A stretch of 64,000 bases of DNA, taken from contig NZ_CP133784.1 in assembly GCF_034353875.1 (NCBI RefSeq), forward strand, positions 124,001 to 188,000, written 5' to 3'. The DNA is from Pseudomonas sp. MH9.2 (GTDB taxonomy: Bacteria; Pseudomonadota; Gammaproteobacteria; Pseudomonadales; Pseudomonadaceae). Shown piece by piece: positions 8,176 to 17,474 of this stretch. Each line of letters opens with the position of its first letter. Positions within the stretch are counted from its first letter, which is position 1. Under the pieces are notes generated by a model, which was not told where the DNA came from, did not search any database, and saw only the letters and a program-made list of their open reading frames with translations. Both the position numbers and the translations under genes were made by a program.

Positions 8176-9431
8176 ACGCCGCCCAACGAGAAGTCAATCA
8201 GCCTTCGGCCGCTACCTTTGAAGTCGAACGCATACGCGCCGATTTTCCGATCCTGCAACTGCAGATCGACGGCAAGCCGCTGGTCTATCTCGACAACGCC
8301 GCATCGAGCCAGATGCCGCAGCAGGTGATCGACCGTTTGGTGCACTACCACAGCAATGAGCACGCCAACATCAACCGTGCGGTGCATTATTTGTCGGAGA
8401 CAGCGACCGCCGAGTTCGAGGAGGCGCGGCGCAAGCTGCAGCGCTTTATCAACGCGGCTGAGGAGCGCGAAGTGATCTTCACCAGTGGCACCACCGATGC
8501 GATTAACCTGGTGATGCACGGCTACGGGCGCAAGTTTATCAAGGCCGGCGACGAGATTATTCTGACTACGCTGGAGCATCACTCGAACATCGTGCCGTGG
8601 CAGATGCTGGCTGAAGAAACCGGCGCTGTCATTCGTGTGGTGCCGATTAACGATGCCGGAGAATTGCTGATCGATGAATACCAACAGCTGTTCAATGAGC
8701 GCACCAAGTTTGTTGGCGTGATGCACGTTTCGAACGCGCTGGGCAGTATCAATCCGGTCAAACAGATGATCGCTTTTGCCCACGCGCACGGCGTGCCGGT
8801 GCTGGTTGATGGCGCGCAGGCGGTGCCGCACATGGCGGTCGACGTGCAGGATTTGGATTGCGACTTCTACGCCTTCTCGGGCCATAAACTGTGCGGCCCG
8901 ACCGGTATCGGCGTGCTGTACGGCAAGGCCGCGCTGCTGGAAAAAATGCAGCCGTTCAAGGGCGGCGGCGACATGATTCTGTCGGTGAGTTTCGAGAAAA
9001 CCACCTACAACACTATCCCGCATAAATTCGAGGCCGGCACGCCGCCGATTGCCGCCGCCATCGGGCTGGGTGCCGCTGTCGATTACCTTTCGGCCATTGG
9101 CATGCAGCTAATTGCCGCGTATGAGCTCGAGCTGCTCAATTACGCCACCGAGCAGATGAGCCGCATGCCGGGCGTGCGCATTATCGGCACCGCACAAAAC
9201 AAAGCGGCGGTCATTTCGTTCGCGATTGACGGTGTGCACCCGCACGACATCGGCACTCTGCTTAATCAGGAGGGTGTCGCGGTGCGCACGGGTCATCATT
9301 GTGCGCAGCCGGTGATGCAACGCTTCAAGGTGCCGGCCACCTCGCGGGCCTCGTTTGCGTTCTACAACACACGGGCCGAGGTCGATGCACTGGTTGCCGG
9401 TATTCGCAGCGTGCAGCAGGTGTTTGCCTAA
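8172..9431 (+). CDS. sufS: Cysteine desulfurase SufS
   Basis: A 419-residue type II cysteine desulfurase. It removes sulfur from L-cysteine with pyridoxal phosphate and supplies persulfide to the scaffold. The PLP lysine is K239 in FSGHKLCGPTGIGVLYG and the active-site cysteine is C377 in RTGHHCAQPVM, both in the group II arrangement. Length is slightly above the usual 405. There is no SufE in the operon. The next gene, a SufU-like protein starting inside the stop codon (TAATG), is the probable sulfur acceptor or scaffold. Confidence 0.96.
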   Translation: MNAAQREVNQPSAATFEVERIRADFPILQLQIDGKPLVYLDNAASSQMPQQVIDRLVHYHSNEHANINRAVHYLSETATAEFEEARRKLQRFINAAEEREVIFTSGTTDAINLVMHGYGRKFIKAGDEIILTTLEHHSNIVPWQMLAEETGAVIRVVPINDAGELLIDEYQQLFNERTKFVGVMHVSNALGSINPVKQMIAFAHAHGVPVLVDGAQAVPHMAVDVQDLDCDFYAFSGHKLCGPTGIGVLYGKAALLEKMQPFKGGGDMILSVSFEKTTYNTIPHKFEAGTPPIAAAIGLGAAVDYLSAIGMQLIAAYELELLNYATEQMSRMPGVRIIGTAQNKAAVISFAIDGVHPHDIGTLLNQEGVAVRTGHHCAQPVMQRFKVPATSRASFAFYNTRAEVDALVAGIRSVQQVFA

Positions 9432-9916
9432 TGGCCAACTATAAAGCGCTGTACCAAGAGGTGATCCTCGATCACAACAAGAAACCGCGTAACTTCGGTG
9501 TGCTGGCGCAGCCGAGCCACCACGCGGTGGGCCACAACCCACTGTGCGGCGACCACATCGACGTGGCGCTGAATCTCGCCGGCGAGTGCGTCGATGGCAT
9601 CGCGTTTCAGGGTGAGTCGTGCGCGATCTGCAAGGCCTCGGCGTCGATGATGACGGTCGCGGTCAAGGGCAAAACCCGTGCGCAGGCGGAAGTTCTGATC
9701 AAGGAATTTCTCGCCATGGCCACCGGCAAGCTCGACTTAAACAGCCCGAATCAGATCGGCCGGCTGGCGGTGTTCGCCGGTGTGTGCGACCTGCCGACCC
9801 GGGTTAAATGCGCGATTTTACCCTGGCACACCCTGCACGCCGCGTTCAATTCGCTGGCCAGCACCTCGACGGAAGCCGATGCCGACCCGATGCATGCTCC
9901 GATCGGCAACGCCTGA
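9431..9916 (+). CDS. sufU: SufU-like Fe-S scaffold / sulfur acceptor
   Basis: A 161-residue IscU/SufU-family protein. The cysteines characteristic of the fold are visible in HNPLCGDHIDV, GESCAICKASASMM and RVKCAILPWHTL. The roughly 20-residue insertion between the first two cysteine regions favours SufU over IscU. In Gram-positive SUF systems SufU accepts sulfur from SufS; the same role is inferred here because sufE is absent. The start codon overlaps the sufS stop. SufU in a pseudomonad-like genome is unusual and supports horizontal origin of the operon. Confidence 0.88.
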   Translation: MANYKALYQEVILDHNKKPRNFGVLAQPSHHAVGHNPLCGDHIDVALNLAGECVDGIAFQGESCAICKASASMMTVAVKGKTRAQAEVLIKEFLAMATGKLDLNSPNQIGRLAVFAGVCDLPTRVKCAILPWHTLHAAFNSLASTSTEADADPMHAPIGNA

Positions 9917-9963
9917 TGGGTTGCCATTTTTTGCCACAGAGACCCTAGCGAGAGGAGCAACCG

Positions 9964-10206
9964 ATGACTGCCAATGAACTCAGAAACACCATCCTGCAGG
10001 GCCTGGCCTGTGAGCACGTCGAAGTGCTCGGCGATGACGGCCAGCACTTCGACGCGCTGGTGGTGAGCGCGCAATTTGCCGGCAAAAATAAGGTGCAGCA
10101 GCATCAGCTGGTGTATCAGGCGCTCGGCGATCGTATGCGCGCAGAAATCCACGCGCTGGCCATGCGCACCATCACGCCCGAGGCCTGGGCACAATCAACC
10201 CGCTAA
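9964..10206 (+). CDS. BolA-family protein
   Basis: An 80-residue BolA/IbaG-type protein. BolA proteins form [2Fe-2S]-bridged complexes with monothiol glutaredoxins and help deliver or sense clusters. The typical HFDALVVSAQFAGKNKVQQH region and a His in the QHQLVYQAL segment are present, and length is close to that of IbaG. It sits immediately upstream of a CGFS glutaredoxin, its usual partner, in the suf operon. GAGAGGAG at 9950-9957 is a strong ribosome-binding site. The product is probably a dedicated partner of the island glutaredoxin. Confidence 0.88.
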   Translation: MTANELRNTILQGLACEHVEVLGDDGQHFDALVVSAQFAGKNKVQQHQLVYQALGDRMRAEIHALAMRTITPEAWAQSTR

Positions 10207-10226
10207 TAACCTTGGAGCAATACACG

Positions 10227-10544
10227 ATGAACGTACAAGAAAAAATCCGCCAGCAGGTCACCGACCATGCAGTCGTGCTGTACATGAAAGGCACACCGCA
10301 GGCCCCGCAGTGTGGTTTTTCCGGAGCGACGGTACAGATACTGAATGCCTGCGGCGTGCAGGGATTTACCGCCGTCGACGTGCTGGCCGACCCGCAAATC
10401 CGCGAGGGCATCAAGGCGTACAGCAACTGGCCGACCGTTCCGCAGCTGTACATTGCAGGTGAGTTTGTCGGCGGCGCCGATATCGTGCGCGAGATGTACG
10501 ACCAAGGTGAATTGCAGCCGCTGCTCAATTCCGCGCTGGCTTGA
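10227..10544 (+). CDS. grxD: Monothiol glutaredoxin (Grx4/GrxD type, CGFS)
   Basis: A 105-residue monothiol glutaredoxin with the CGFS active site (PQCGFSGATVQ) and the TVPQLYIAGEFVGGADIV segment typical of Grx4. Such proteins bind a [2Fe-2S] cluster with glutathione and form heterocomplexes with BolA. The ATG at 10227 has GGAG nine bases upstream; an in-frame TTG at 10212 overlaps that site and is less likely. It directly follows the bolA-like gene. Probably a second copy next to a housekeeping grxD elsewhere in the genome, which cannot be seen here. Confidence 0.9.
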   Translation: MNVQEKIRQQVTDHAVVLYMKGTPQAPQCGFSGATVQILNACGVQGFTAVDVLADPQIREGIKAYSNWPTVPQLYIAGEFVGGADIVREMYDQGELQPLLNSALA

Positions 10545-10696
10545 TGGGATTGAAAACGGGCGGATGGCACTCCTAGGGTGTGCTTAGCCTGCGGCGTAGC
10601 CCACCCGCTTTAGGACGACTACTAGGCTTGTGCCGCTTAGATTTCGCCGTGTCCGTTATGTGTAACGAGCGTCGTTAACGGTCAACATGCGCAACC

Positions 10697-10722
10697 TTTG
10701 GGAGCGAGCTTGCTCGCGAAAG
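10697..10722. repeat. REP-type hairpin within a repeat-rich intergenic stretch (10545-10872)
   Basis: GGGAGCGAGCTTGCTCGCGA is the classic pseudomonad REP form, with a GCGAGC/GCTCGC stem at 10704-10717. The surrounding 328-base gap between the glutaredoxin and nfu genes has no gene. It also holds a palindrome at about 10576-10604, another at 10778-10793 (GGCGG/CCGCC), and the 12-mer GCCGTGTCCGTT twice (about 10648 and 10766). Confidence 0.7.
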
Positions 10723-10872
10723 TCGCCAACGCAAAGCTTCGCTGAGGCGCTCGTTTGGATTTTTTGCCGTGTCCGTTGGCGGGTTAAGCCGCCCTACCAA
10801 CGCGCATCCAGTCACGGTGCGTTTGGCGACGTTGCGAGGCCCAAATGCGCGTCACATTTTCAAGAGGTTGAA

Positions 10873-11433
10873 ATGCCCAAAATAGCCGAAATCGAAGGGA
10901 CGCCCAATCCGAACGCGAGGAAATTTATCCTCAAGGACCCGCTGACTTGGGGGGTAACGCGCTCGTATGAAAACGCCGAGCAGGCCAAAGATGATCCGCT
11001 CGCGTGTGCGCTGTTCGCCATCGAGCATGTGAGTAACGTGTTTTACGTGGATAAATGGCTCACCGTGACCCAAGACGGTGACAGCGACTGGGATGAGTTG
11101 CTGCGCAAAGTCGCCGAGCCCATCCGCGCCGCACCGGCGGCGGATGCGCAAACCGCAGTCACCGTGGCAGCGGCGAGCGCGGCGCATGCCAACCTCAACC
11201 TCGCCGACCAGAAACGTCTCGATGCGATCAACGAATTGCTCGACGAGGAGATTCGCCCTCATCTGCAAAACGACGGCGGCGACCTGCACGTGGTCAACCT
11301 CGACTACAACCTGCTCAGCGTGCATTACCAAGGCGCGTGCGGCTCCTGTCCGAGCTCACTATCCGGCACTCTCAGGGCCATCGAAAATCTGATTCGTTCG
11401 ATTGAACCCGACATCGAAGTGGTGGCGGTTTAG
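10873..11433 (+). CDS. Nfu-type Fe-S cluster carrier (Nfu_N + NifU C-terminal domain)
   Basis: A 186-residue protein. An N-terminal Nfu_N domain (residues 1-85, EGTPNPNARKFILKDPL) is followed by an alanine-rich linker and a NifU-like domain whose CxxC lies in GACGSCPSSLSGTLRAIE. Nfu proteins carry [4Fe-4S] clusters to targets such as lipoyl synthase and aconitase, both encoded in this island. ATG 10873 has an AAGAGG box and starts at the conserved MPKIAEIEGTPNPN; the upstream in-frame extension from 10687 crosses repeat DNA and is not used. A second Nfu-like gene occurs at 14992. Confidence 0.88.
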   Translation: MPKIAEIEGTPNPNARKFILKDPLTWGVTRSYENAEQAKDDPLACALFAIEHVSNVFYVDKWLTVTQDGDSDWDELLRKVAEPIRAAPAADAQTAVTVAAASAAHANLNLADQKRLDAINELLDEEIRPHLQNDGGDLHVVNLDYNLLSVHYQGACGSCPSSLSGTLRAIENLIRSIEPDIEVVAV

Positions 11434-11457
11434 GGAGGGGCTATTGGTTGTTTTGTC

Positions 11458-11496
11458 CTCTCCCCGGCCCTCTCCCATAAATGGGCGAGGGGAGAA
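11458..11496. terminator. GC-rich imperfect inverted repeat between nfu and folE
   Basis: CTCTCCCAT at about 11470-11478 pairs with ATGGGCGAGGGGAG at about 11481-11494, with one bulge. It lies 30-60 nt past the nfu stop without a clear T tract, so it could be a weak terminator, an mRNA-stabilising hairpin or a dispersed palindrome. Confidence 0.35.
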
Positions 11497-11621
11497 TAAA
11501 TGCACCGCGTAATCCACCCACGCGCGCCCAACCACTAACGACTGCATAGCCAATCAAAACCTCACGCTGAGAATGCGCGGAAACTTTTTTACCCGTATCA
11601 ACCCCGACAGGAACCGCGCAG

Positions 11622-12188
11622 ATGTCAGAAGCACCCTTTACCGAGCAGGATTGGCGTCGATTTCTAACCAGCGTGGGCGAGGACCCTACGCGCACGGGGC
11701 TGCTCGAAACGCCGTCGCGCGTCAGCAAGGCCTGGAAGCACTGGACTGCCGGTTATGCCCAAGACCCGGCGCAATGCCTGAAAGTGTTTGAGGACGGGGC
11801 CGAGGAGTACAACGAGCTCATCGTGGTACGCAACATTCCGGTGTATAGCCATTGCGAGCACCATCTCGCGCCGTTCTTCGGTAAGGCCACGATTGGCTAT
11901 GTGCCCAACGGCAAAATAGTCGGCCTGTCAAAGCTGACGCGCTTGGTCGATTGCTATGCCAAGCGGTTGCAGGTGCAGGAGCGCCTGACCATCCAAATTG
12001 CCAACGCCTTGCTGACCCATCTGCAACCGAAAGCGGTGGGTGTGGTGATTCGCTGCCGGCACCTGTGCATGGAAAGCCGTGGTATTCGCACCCAAGGAGA
12101 GGAGACCGTCACCTCCGCCATGCTCGGTGAACTGCTCAATAATCAGGCGCTGCGTGCGGAATTTTTTGCTTTAGCGCGGGAGGCGTAA
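11622..12188 (+). CDS. folE: GTP cyclohydrolase I
   Basis: A 188-residue type IA GTP cyclohydrolase, which makes dihydroneopterin triphosphate from GTP for folate and queuosine-type pathways. The zinc-binding [18 protein letters not shown] motif and the [12 protein letters not shown] motif with the second zinc cysteine are clear; length is normal. AGGAA precedes ATG 11622. It is not an Fe-S enzyme, so its place among Fe-S genes is informative: the island may answer a stress that also harms metalloenzymes such as zinc FolE. It is likely an extra copy. Confidence 0.94.
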   Translation: MSEAPFTEQDWRRFLTSVGEDPTRTGLLETPSRVSKAWKHWTAGYAQDPAQCLKVFEDGAEEYNELIVVRNIPVYSHCEHHLAPFFGKATIGYVPNGKIVGLSKLTRLVDCYAKRLQVQERLTIQIANALLTHLQPKAVGVVIRCRHLCMESRGIRTQGEETVTSAMLGELLNNQALRAEFFALAREA

Positions 12189-12189
12189 G

Positions 12190-13218
12190 GTGCTTACTCC
12201 GGAAACTATAAACAGCGAAGCCACGGCGTTAGCCAGCGAAACCACGGTGCTGAGCAGCGCAACCCCGGCGTTAAACAGCATAACTGCCGAGCGCTCAGAC
12301 AAGCAAAGAGGCCCGCTCAAAACCAAGCGCGCCGAGAGCGATCCGGCGCAAAGATTGCCCAAACCCAACTGGATCCGCGTCAAGGCGGGGTCAGCCTCGG
12401 CGCGCTTCGCTGAGATCAAGGACATCGTGCGCGTCAATCAGCTGGTGACAGTCTGCGCCGAGGCCTCTTGCCCGAACATCGGCGAGTGCTGGAGCAAAGG
12501 CACCGCGACCTTCATGATCATGGGCGACAAATGCACGCGGCGCTGCCGGTTTTGCAATGTCAGCACCGGCCGGCCGAATCCGCTCGACCCCGACGAGCCG
12601 GCACGCTTGGCGCACACCATCGCGCTGATGAAGCTTAATTACGTGGTCATCACCTCGGTGGATCGCGACGATTTGCGCGACGGTGGCGCCGGCCATTTCG
12701 TCGAGTGCATCCGCCACATTCGCGCACTGACGCCCAACACCTATATCGAGATTCTCACCCCCGACTTCGGCGGCCGGCTGGATCTTGCGCTGGACATCCT
12801 CGGCACTGCGCCGCCAGACGTGTTGAACCACAACATCGAAACCGTGCCGCGTTTATACAAAGAAGCGCGCCCCGGTGCGGACTTTCAAAACACCCTCAAC
12901 TTGTTGCAACGCTTCAAGGCCCGGCATCCGAAGATACCGACCAAATCCGGCCTGATGGCCGGGTTGGGCGAAACCGATGAGGAGATTTTGCACGTGCTGC
13001 GCGCTCTGCGCGCCCACGATGTAGACATGTTGACCATCGGCCAGTACCTGCAACCGACCGGCGGCCACATGCCAGTGCGCCGCTATGTGCATCCGGACAC
13101 CTTCAAGATGTATGCAGAAGAAGCCCGCAAAATGGGCTTCCTGCACGCCGCCTCCGGCCCGCTGGTACGCAGCTCCTACCATGCCGATGAACAGGCGCAT
13201 GCGGCCGGGGTGTTTTGA
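12190..13218 (+). CDS. lipA: Lipoyl synthase
   Basis: A 342-residue radical SAM lipoyl synthase that inserts two sulfurs into octanoyl chains on 2-oxoacid dehydrogenases and the glycine cleavage H protein. The auxiliary cluster motif [13 protein letters not shown] and the radical SAM motif CTRRCRFCN are both intact, as is the C-terminal RSSYHADE with its serine ligand. The GTG start lies two bases after the folE stop. The N-terminal 60 residues are long and low-complexity compared with E. coli LipA. LipA consumes its own auxiliary cluster and needs Nfu-type repair, which fits the neighbours. Confidence 0.95.
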   Translation: MLTPETINSEATALASETTVLSSATPALNSITAERSDKQRGPLKTKRAESDPAQRLPKPNWIRVKAGSASARFAEIKDIVRVNQLVTVCAEASCPNIGECWSKGTATFMIMGDKCTRRCRFCNVSTGRPNPLDPDEPARLAHTIALMKLNYVVITSVDRDDLRDGGAGHFVECIRHIRALTPNTYIEILTPDFGGRLDLALDILGTAPPDVLNHNIETVPRLYKEARPGADFQNTLNLLQRFKARHPKIPTKSGLMAGLGETDEEILHVLRALRAHDVDMLTIGQYLQPTGGHMPVRRYVHPDTFKMYAEEARKMGFLHAASGPLVRSSYHADEQAHAAGVF

Positions 13219-13280
13219 TGGATGCTCTGCGCAATTGCGTTATTTACCCACGGTTTTTGCCCGCGAGAGGCACCTAAGCA

Positions 13281-13604
13281 ATGCAAAATTTGACTGCAGC
13301 AGAACTGGCCGCGTGGCTCGCGAATCAAACACGCGAGCAACCGCTATTACTCGACGTACGTGAGCCGTGGGAGTTTCAGACCTGTCACATTGCCGGCGCG
13401 TTGCCGATGCCGATGCATACCATCCCCGGGAAATTGTCCGAGCTGATTGCCGCGCAGCCGATTGTCTGCATCTGCCACCACGGCGTGCGCAGCCTGCAAG
13501 TCGCGTTGTTTTTAGAGCAGCAGGGCTTTACCCAGGTGGTCAACTTGACCGGCGGCGTGCATGCCTGGGCTGAGCAAGTTGACGGCGCGATGCCGACCTA
13601 TTGA
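13281..13604 (+). CDS. Rhodanese-domain sulfurtransferase
   Basis: A 107-residue single-domain rhodanese. The active-site loop is CHHGVRS, preceded by LLLDVREPWEFQTCHIAGA, the standard entry motif. Such proteins move persulfide sulfur or handle cyanide and thiosulfate. Length and architecture match small GlpE/PspE-type or cytosolic rhodaneses; no signal peptide is seen. It lies between lipA and the Mrp fusion, so a role in supplying sulfur for cluster assembly or repair is likely but inferred. ATG 13281 is preceded by GAGAGGCACCTAAGCA. Confidence 0.88.
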   Translation: MQNLTAAELAAWLANQTREQPLLLDVREPWEFQTCHIAGALPMPMHTIPGKLSELIAAQPIVCICHHGVRSLQVALFLEQQGFTQVVNLTGGVHAWAEQVDGAMPTY

Positions 13605-13652
13605 GTTGCCACGGCAGCGACTCTCGAAAACCTGACAGCAGGTAATAAACAC

Positions 13653-14999
13653 ATGAATTTGGATCGGATGTTCTTCTGGCGGCAGAGCTCGCGGCCAGCA
13701 ACTCCCCCGTTAATTGACGATACAAGGCACTTGGCCATGCAGACCCCTGAGCAGAACCACGAGCAACGCCCCGCAGCGGCCCCGTCATCTCAGCCCTCCC
13801 CGCAGGCGGTGAGTGCCGACAAGCTGCCGGGTATCCGCCATATCATCGCCGTCGGCAGCGGTAAGGGCGGCGTTGGCAAGTCCACGGTGAGCGTCAATCT
13901 GGCGCTGGCGCTGCAGCAACTCGGCGCTCGCGTTGGGCTGGTCGATGCCGACATTCTTGGCCCGAGTATCCCCGGCATGCTCGGCATTGCCACCGATCAG
14001 CCGCCAGCGATGACCGCCGAGGGCCGGATGATTCCGGCCGAGCGGCACGGCCTTAAAGTGGTGTCGATGGGCATGCTCACCGGCGACGACAACCCGGCCG
14101 TATTGCGCGGGCCGATGGTGGGCAAATACCTGAAAATGTTCGTCGGCGGCGTGCAATGGGGGCCGTTGGATTACTTGATTCTTGATCTGCCGCCCGGCAC
14201 CGGCGACACCCAACTGACGCTGGCGCAGAGTATGCCTCTGTCGGGGGTGGTGATCGTCACCACGCCGCAGGTGGTGAGCCTGAAGATCGCCCGGCGCGGT
14301 TTGCGCATGTTCGAGAAGGTGCAGGTGAAGATTCTGGGGCTCGTCGAGAACATGCGCACCTTTACCTGCCCGCACTGTGGCGAGAACACCGATATCTTCC
14401 GCCACGGCGGTGGCGAGGCGATGAGCGAGGAGCTTGGCGTGCCTTTTTTGGGTGCCTTGCCGCTGGATATCGATGTGGTCATCTGCGGTGATGAGGGCCG
14501 GCCGATTGTGGCGGCCCAGCCAAACTCGGTCAGCGCCAAGGTATATGCCAGCATCGCCACGGCGCTGATGGAGCAGGTCAACGCGGCGGTCTCCGTGTTG
14601 AAACCCTTCGTCTGGAAGTGGCACAGCAACGACGGCGCGCCCGGCTGGATGGCAGACGCGGCCCGGCCTGCTGGGTCGCAGAAGACTCCGATTGGTTTCC
14701 TGCGCCGCGATCCGCGGACTTTGTCGATCCTCTGGGAGGACGGACAGCGCGACGACTTCGACGTGCGCGACCTGCGCTTGGCCTGTCATTGCGCCCTCTG
14801 CGTCGAGGAGATGAGCGGCCGCCCGCTGCTCGATCCGCAGACGGTGCGCGCAGATGTCAGCCCGCAAAAGATCGTCAGCATCGGCAATTACGCGATCCAG
14901 TTCGATTGGAACGACGGCCATAACAGTGGGATCTATGCGTTTCACGACCTGCGTGCCTTAGGCGCGCGCGCGGCGACGGCGAGCGTTGAAGATGTCTGA
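13653..14999 (+). CDS. Mrp/NBP35-type Fe-S carrier ATPase fused to a DUF971 domain
   Basis: A 448-residue fusion. Residues about 55-320 form an Mrp/ApbC P-loop ATPase with the deviant Walker A GSGKGGVGKST and the metal-binding CPHCGENTDIF motif. Residues about 340-440 form a DUF971 domain (the N-terminal domain of gamma-butyrobetaine hydroxylases), with LACHCALCVEEMSG and RPLLDP. Mrp ATPases bind and transfer [4Fe-4S] clusters. The N-terminal amphipathic MNLDRMFFWRQ stretch is unusual and a second in-frame ATG lies at 13737, so the start is uncertain. The stop overlaps the next Nfu-like gene by eight bases. Confidence 0.85.
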   Translation: MNLDRMFFWRQSSRPATPPLIDDTRHLAMQTPEQNHEQRPAAAPSSQPSPQAVSADKLPGIRHIIAVGSGKGGVGKSTVSVNLALALQQLGARVGLVDADILGPSIPGMLGIATDQPPAMTAEGRMIPAERHGLKVVSMGMLTGDDNPAVLRGPMVGKYLKMFVGGVQWGPLDYLILDLPPGTGDTQLTLAQSMPLSGVVIVTTPQVVSLKIARRGLRMFEKVQVKILGLVENMRTFTCPHCGENTDIFRHGGGEAMSEELGVPFLGALPLDIDVVICGDEGRPIVAAQPNSVSAKVYASIATALMEQVNAAVSVLKPFVWKWHSNDGAPGWMADAARPAGSQKTPIGFLRRDPRTLSILWEDGQRDDFDVRDLRLACHCALCVEEMSGRPLLDPQTVRADVSPQKIVSIGNYAIQFDWNDGHNSGIYAFHDLRALGARAATASVEDV

Positions 15000-15675
15000 G
15001 CGCCTGGCTGCCGAGCTGCCTGCGAGTCTGTCAGCGAGTTTGCCCGTGAGTCTGCCGGACAGCATGCCGGTGAGCATTCGTGCGCAGGTGTCACTGGCCG
15101 ACCCCGACAGCTGCACGTTCGTGGTCAGCCGCCCCGTGCATCCGGGCGGCCCGTTCTTTTTCGGCAATAAGCAGCGGGCCGCCGGTTCGCCGCTTGGTGA
15201 GCGACTGTTCGCACTGCTCGGCGTGGCCAACGTGCTGATTGCCGAGAACGTGCTGACCGTTGGCAAGGCACCGAGCGCCGCGTGGTCAGGGCTGAAAGCC
15301 AGCATCGGCACGGCCATCCGCACGCAGCTGTTGAGTGGCGTGCCGGCGATCTTGGAGGTGCTTCTCTACAGCGGTGCGACTGGCAGATCCGATGCCGAGC
15401 TGCATGCGGTGGTTCAGGAGCTGCTGGACAAACAGGTGAATAAATCCATCGCCAATCACGGCGGCAAGATTTCGATTGTCGAGATTCTGCACGGCAAGCT
15501 GTTTATCGTCATGAGCGGCGGCTGTCAGGGCTGCGCGTCCTCGCAGGTGACGCTGCGCCAGGGTTTTGAAGTTATGCTGAAAAGAGTCGCCCCCGAAATC
15601 GAAGAAATTGTCGATACCACTCACCACGCAGCGGGCAAACAGCCGTTCTTCCCGCGCCAAGAGGTGCCCTTATGA
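14992..15675 (+). CDS. Second Nfu/NifU-like protein
   Basis: A 227-residue protein. The first 30 residues are serine/leucine rich, then comes a divergent Nfu_N-like domain ([15 protein letters not shown]). A C-terminal NifU-like domain has its CxxC in [18 protein letters not shown]. The GGCQGCASS pattern resembles the NfuA C-terminal domain. ATG 14992 overlaps the end of the Mrp fusion; an in-frame TTG lies six bases earlier. Its stop overlaps the selO-like start (ATGA), so it is part of a tight operon. Likely a client-specific [4Fe-4S] carrier; the exact client is unknown. Confidence 0.8.
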   Translation: MSERLAAELPASLSASLPVSLPDSMPVSIRAQVSLADPDSCTFVVSRPVHPGGPFFFGNKQRAAGSPLGERLFALLGVANVLIAENVLTVGKAPSAAWSGLKASIGTAIRTQLLSGVPAILEVLLYSGATGRSDAELHAVVQELLDKQVNKSIANHGGKISIVEILHGKLFIVMSGGCQGCASSQVTLRQGFEVMLKRVAPEIEEIVDTTHHAAGKQPFFPRQEVPL

Positions 15676-17474
15676 GCAATCGACTCGCCCTAGAAAGCGT
15701 CGCAGCGTCTGCCACCGTCGCCACCGTCGCCACGCTCGACGATCTCGCCACGTTGGCCAACTACTCGCTGATGGACACGCTCAACTGCGATCCTCAGGCG
15801 ACAGCTGACGGCGACGACCATGCGCCGCGCCAAGTGTTCAGCGGCCACTATGTGCCGGTCAAACCCACGCCCATCGACTCCCCGGAGTACGTCGCACACA
15901 GCCAAAGCTTGTTCCGCGAACTGGGTTTTGCCGACAGCCTGGCGCAGTCGGCGGATTTCGTACGGATGTTTTCCGGCGACCTCAGCCAGGTTCCGCCGCC
16001 GCTGCGCAAGGTCGGCTGGGCGACGGGCTATGCACTGTCTATCTACGGCAAAGAATATTACCAACAGTGCCCGTTCCGCACAGGCAACGGCTACGGCGAC
16101 GGTCGCGCTGTGTCCGTGCTGGAGGCCGTGATCAACGGTCGTCGCTGGGAAATGCAGCTCAAAGGTGGCGGCCGCACGCCGTACTGCCGAGGTGCGGACG
16201 GTCGCGCCGTGTTGCGCTCGAGTGTCCGCGAGTTCCTCGCACAGGAGCACATGCACGCGCTCGGCGTGCCAACCTCGCGATCGCTGAGTTTGTACGTGTC
16301 GAAAAACGAGCAGGTCCAGCGGCCGTGGTACTCACCGGGCTCGTACGCGCAGGACCCCGACCGGCTGGTAACGGAGGCCGTCGCCATCACGACGCGGGTT
16401 GCGCCGTCATTTATTCGGGTCGGCCAACTCGAGCTGTTCGCTCGCCGTGCGCGCAAACAGGAGCACCCGCAAGCGCTGCAGGAACTGGAGCAGTTGGTGT
16501 TGCACTTGATCGCGCGTGAGTACGCGGAGGTTATCGACCCGCAGCTTGGCACCCGCGCAAAAGTGCTGTTGCTGGCGCGTGCGTTCCGCAGCCGGCTGAC
16601 CTCGCTGGTGGCCAACTGGATTCGCGTCGGCTACTGCCAGGGTAACTTCAACGGCGACAACTGCGCGGCCGGTGGTTTCACCCTCGACTACGGTCCGTTC
16701 GGGTTCTGCGAAGTGTTCGACCCGCACTACCAGCCGTGGACGGGTGGTGGAGAACACTTCGCGTTCCTCAATCAACCGGTGGCAGCGGAGCGCAACTTCC
16801 AGATGTTTTGCGCGGCCTTGCGGCCGTTGCTGAGCGCGCATCAGGGCGCTCTTGATCAGGAATGCTTGGATCAGAACAGCTTGGTTCAGGACAGCCTGCA
16901 GCAGCTCGAGGAGATTCGCAGTGGCTTTGCGGCAGTGATGCAAACGCAAATGGAGCAGATGTGGGCGGCCAAACTGGGGCTGGATAGGTTTCACCCCGCG
17001 TTGTTCAGCGAGCTGGAAACGCTTATGCGGCAAACGCCGGTCGATTACACCGTGTTCTTCCGCGAACTCTCGACGCTGCCTGACGACATGGGCCCACTGA
17101 AAAAAAGCTTCTATCCGGGCGCACAACAAAACAACGACGGGCTGCAGCAGCGTTGGTCCGAGTGGCTGACGTTATGGCAATCGTTGGTCGGCATCGGCAG
17201 TACCAGCAACACCAATACCGCAGCCCGCGACCGTGAGGCGCTGGCGAGGCAGATGAAACGGGTCAACCCGAAATACACGTTGCGCGAGTGGTTTCTTGTG
17301 CCAGCGTACAGCCACGCGAGCGCGGGCAACTACGCGCTCGTGCGCGAGCTGCAGGCCATCATGACCCAGCCCTACGCCGAACAGGCGCAGGCGGTGGAGG
17401 ACGGCTACTACCGGCGCAAACCGGCTGAGTTCTTTAATGTCGGTGGCTTGTCGCATTTGAGCTGCTCGTCATGA
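15672..17474 (+). CDS. selO: SelO-family protein AMPylator (YdiU/UPF0061)
   Basis: A 600-residue SelO pseudokinase-fold protein. Family members transfer AMP to Ser/Thr/Tyr on target proteins and tune redox defences. Visible signatures are [19 protein letters not shown] and [20 protein letters not shown] near residue 165, and the catalytic NFNGDN / [15 protein letters not shown] block near residue 320. The C terminus ends in CSS, the bacterial counterpart of the Sec-Ser-Ser end of eukaryotic SelO. Overhangs of four bases with both neighbours show coupling. The N-terminal 45 residues are alanine/threonine rich and not conserved. A redox-linked role beside Fe-S genes is sensible. Confidence 0.92.
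   Translation: MSNRLALESVAASATVATVATLDDLATLANYSLMDTLNCDPQATADGDDHAPRQVFSGHYVPVKPTPIDSPEYVAHSQSLFRELGFADSLAQSADFVRMFSGDLSQVPPPLRKVGWATGYALSIYGKEYYQQCPFRTGNGYGDGRAVSVLEAVINGRRWEMQLKGGGRTPYCRGADGRAVLRSSVREFLAQEHMHALGVPTSRSLSLYVSKNEQVQRPWYSPGSYAQDPDRLVTEAVAITTRVAPSFIRVGQLELFARRARKQEHPQALQELEQLVLHLIAREYAEVIDPQLGTRAKVLLLARAFRSRLTSLVANWIRVGYCQGNFNGDNCAAGGFTLDYGPFGFCEVFDPHYQPWTGGGEHFAFLNQPVAAERNFQMFCAALRPLLSAHQGALDQECLDQNSLVQDSLQQLEEIRSGFAAVMQTQMEQMWAAKLGLDRFHPALFSELETLMRQTPVDYTVFFRELSTLPDDMGPLKKSFYPGAQQNNDGLQQRWSEWLTLWQSLVGIGSTSNTNTAARDREALARQMKRVNPKYTLREWFLVPAYSHASAGNYALVRELQAIMTQPYAEQAQAVEDGYYRRKPAEFFNVGGLSHLSCSS

Noticed and set aside
8076..9023. Long antisense open frame opposite sufS (315 codons)
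   Set aside because: Lies entirely over sufD/sufS with no family resemblance; it reflects codon bias of the GC-rich real genes.
13785..14945. Long antisense open frame (386 codons) opposite the Mrp-DUF971 gene
   Set aside because: His/Arg/Gln-rich shadow composition typical of antisense frames; the sense strand encodes clear motifs.
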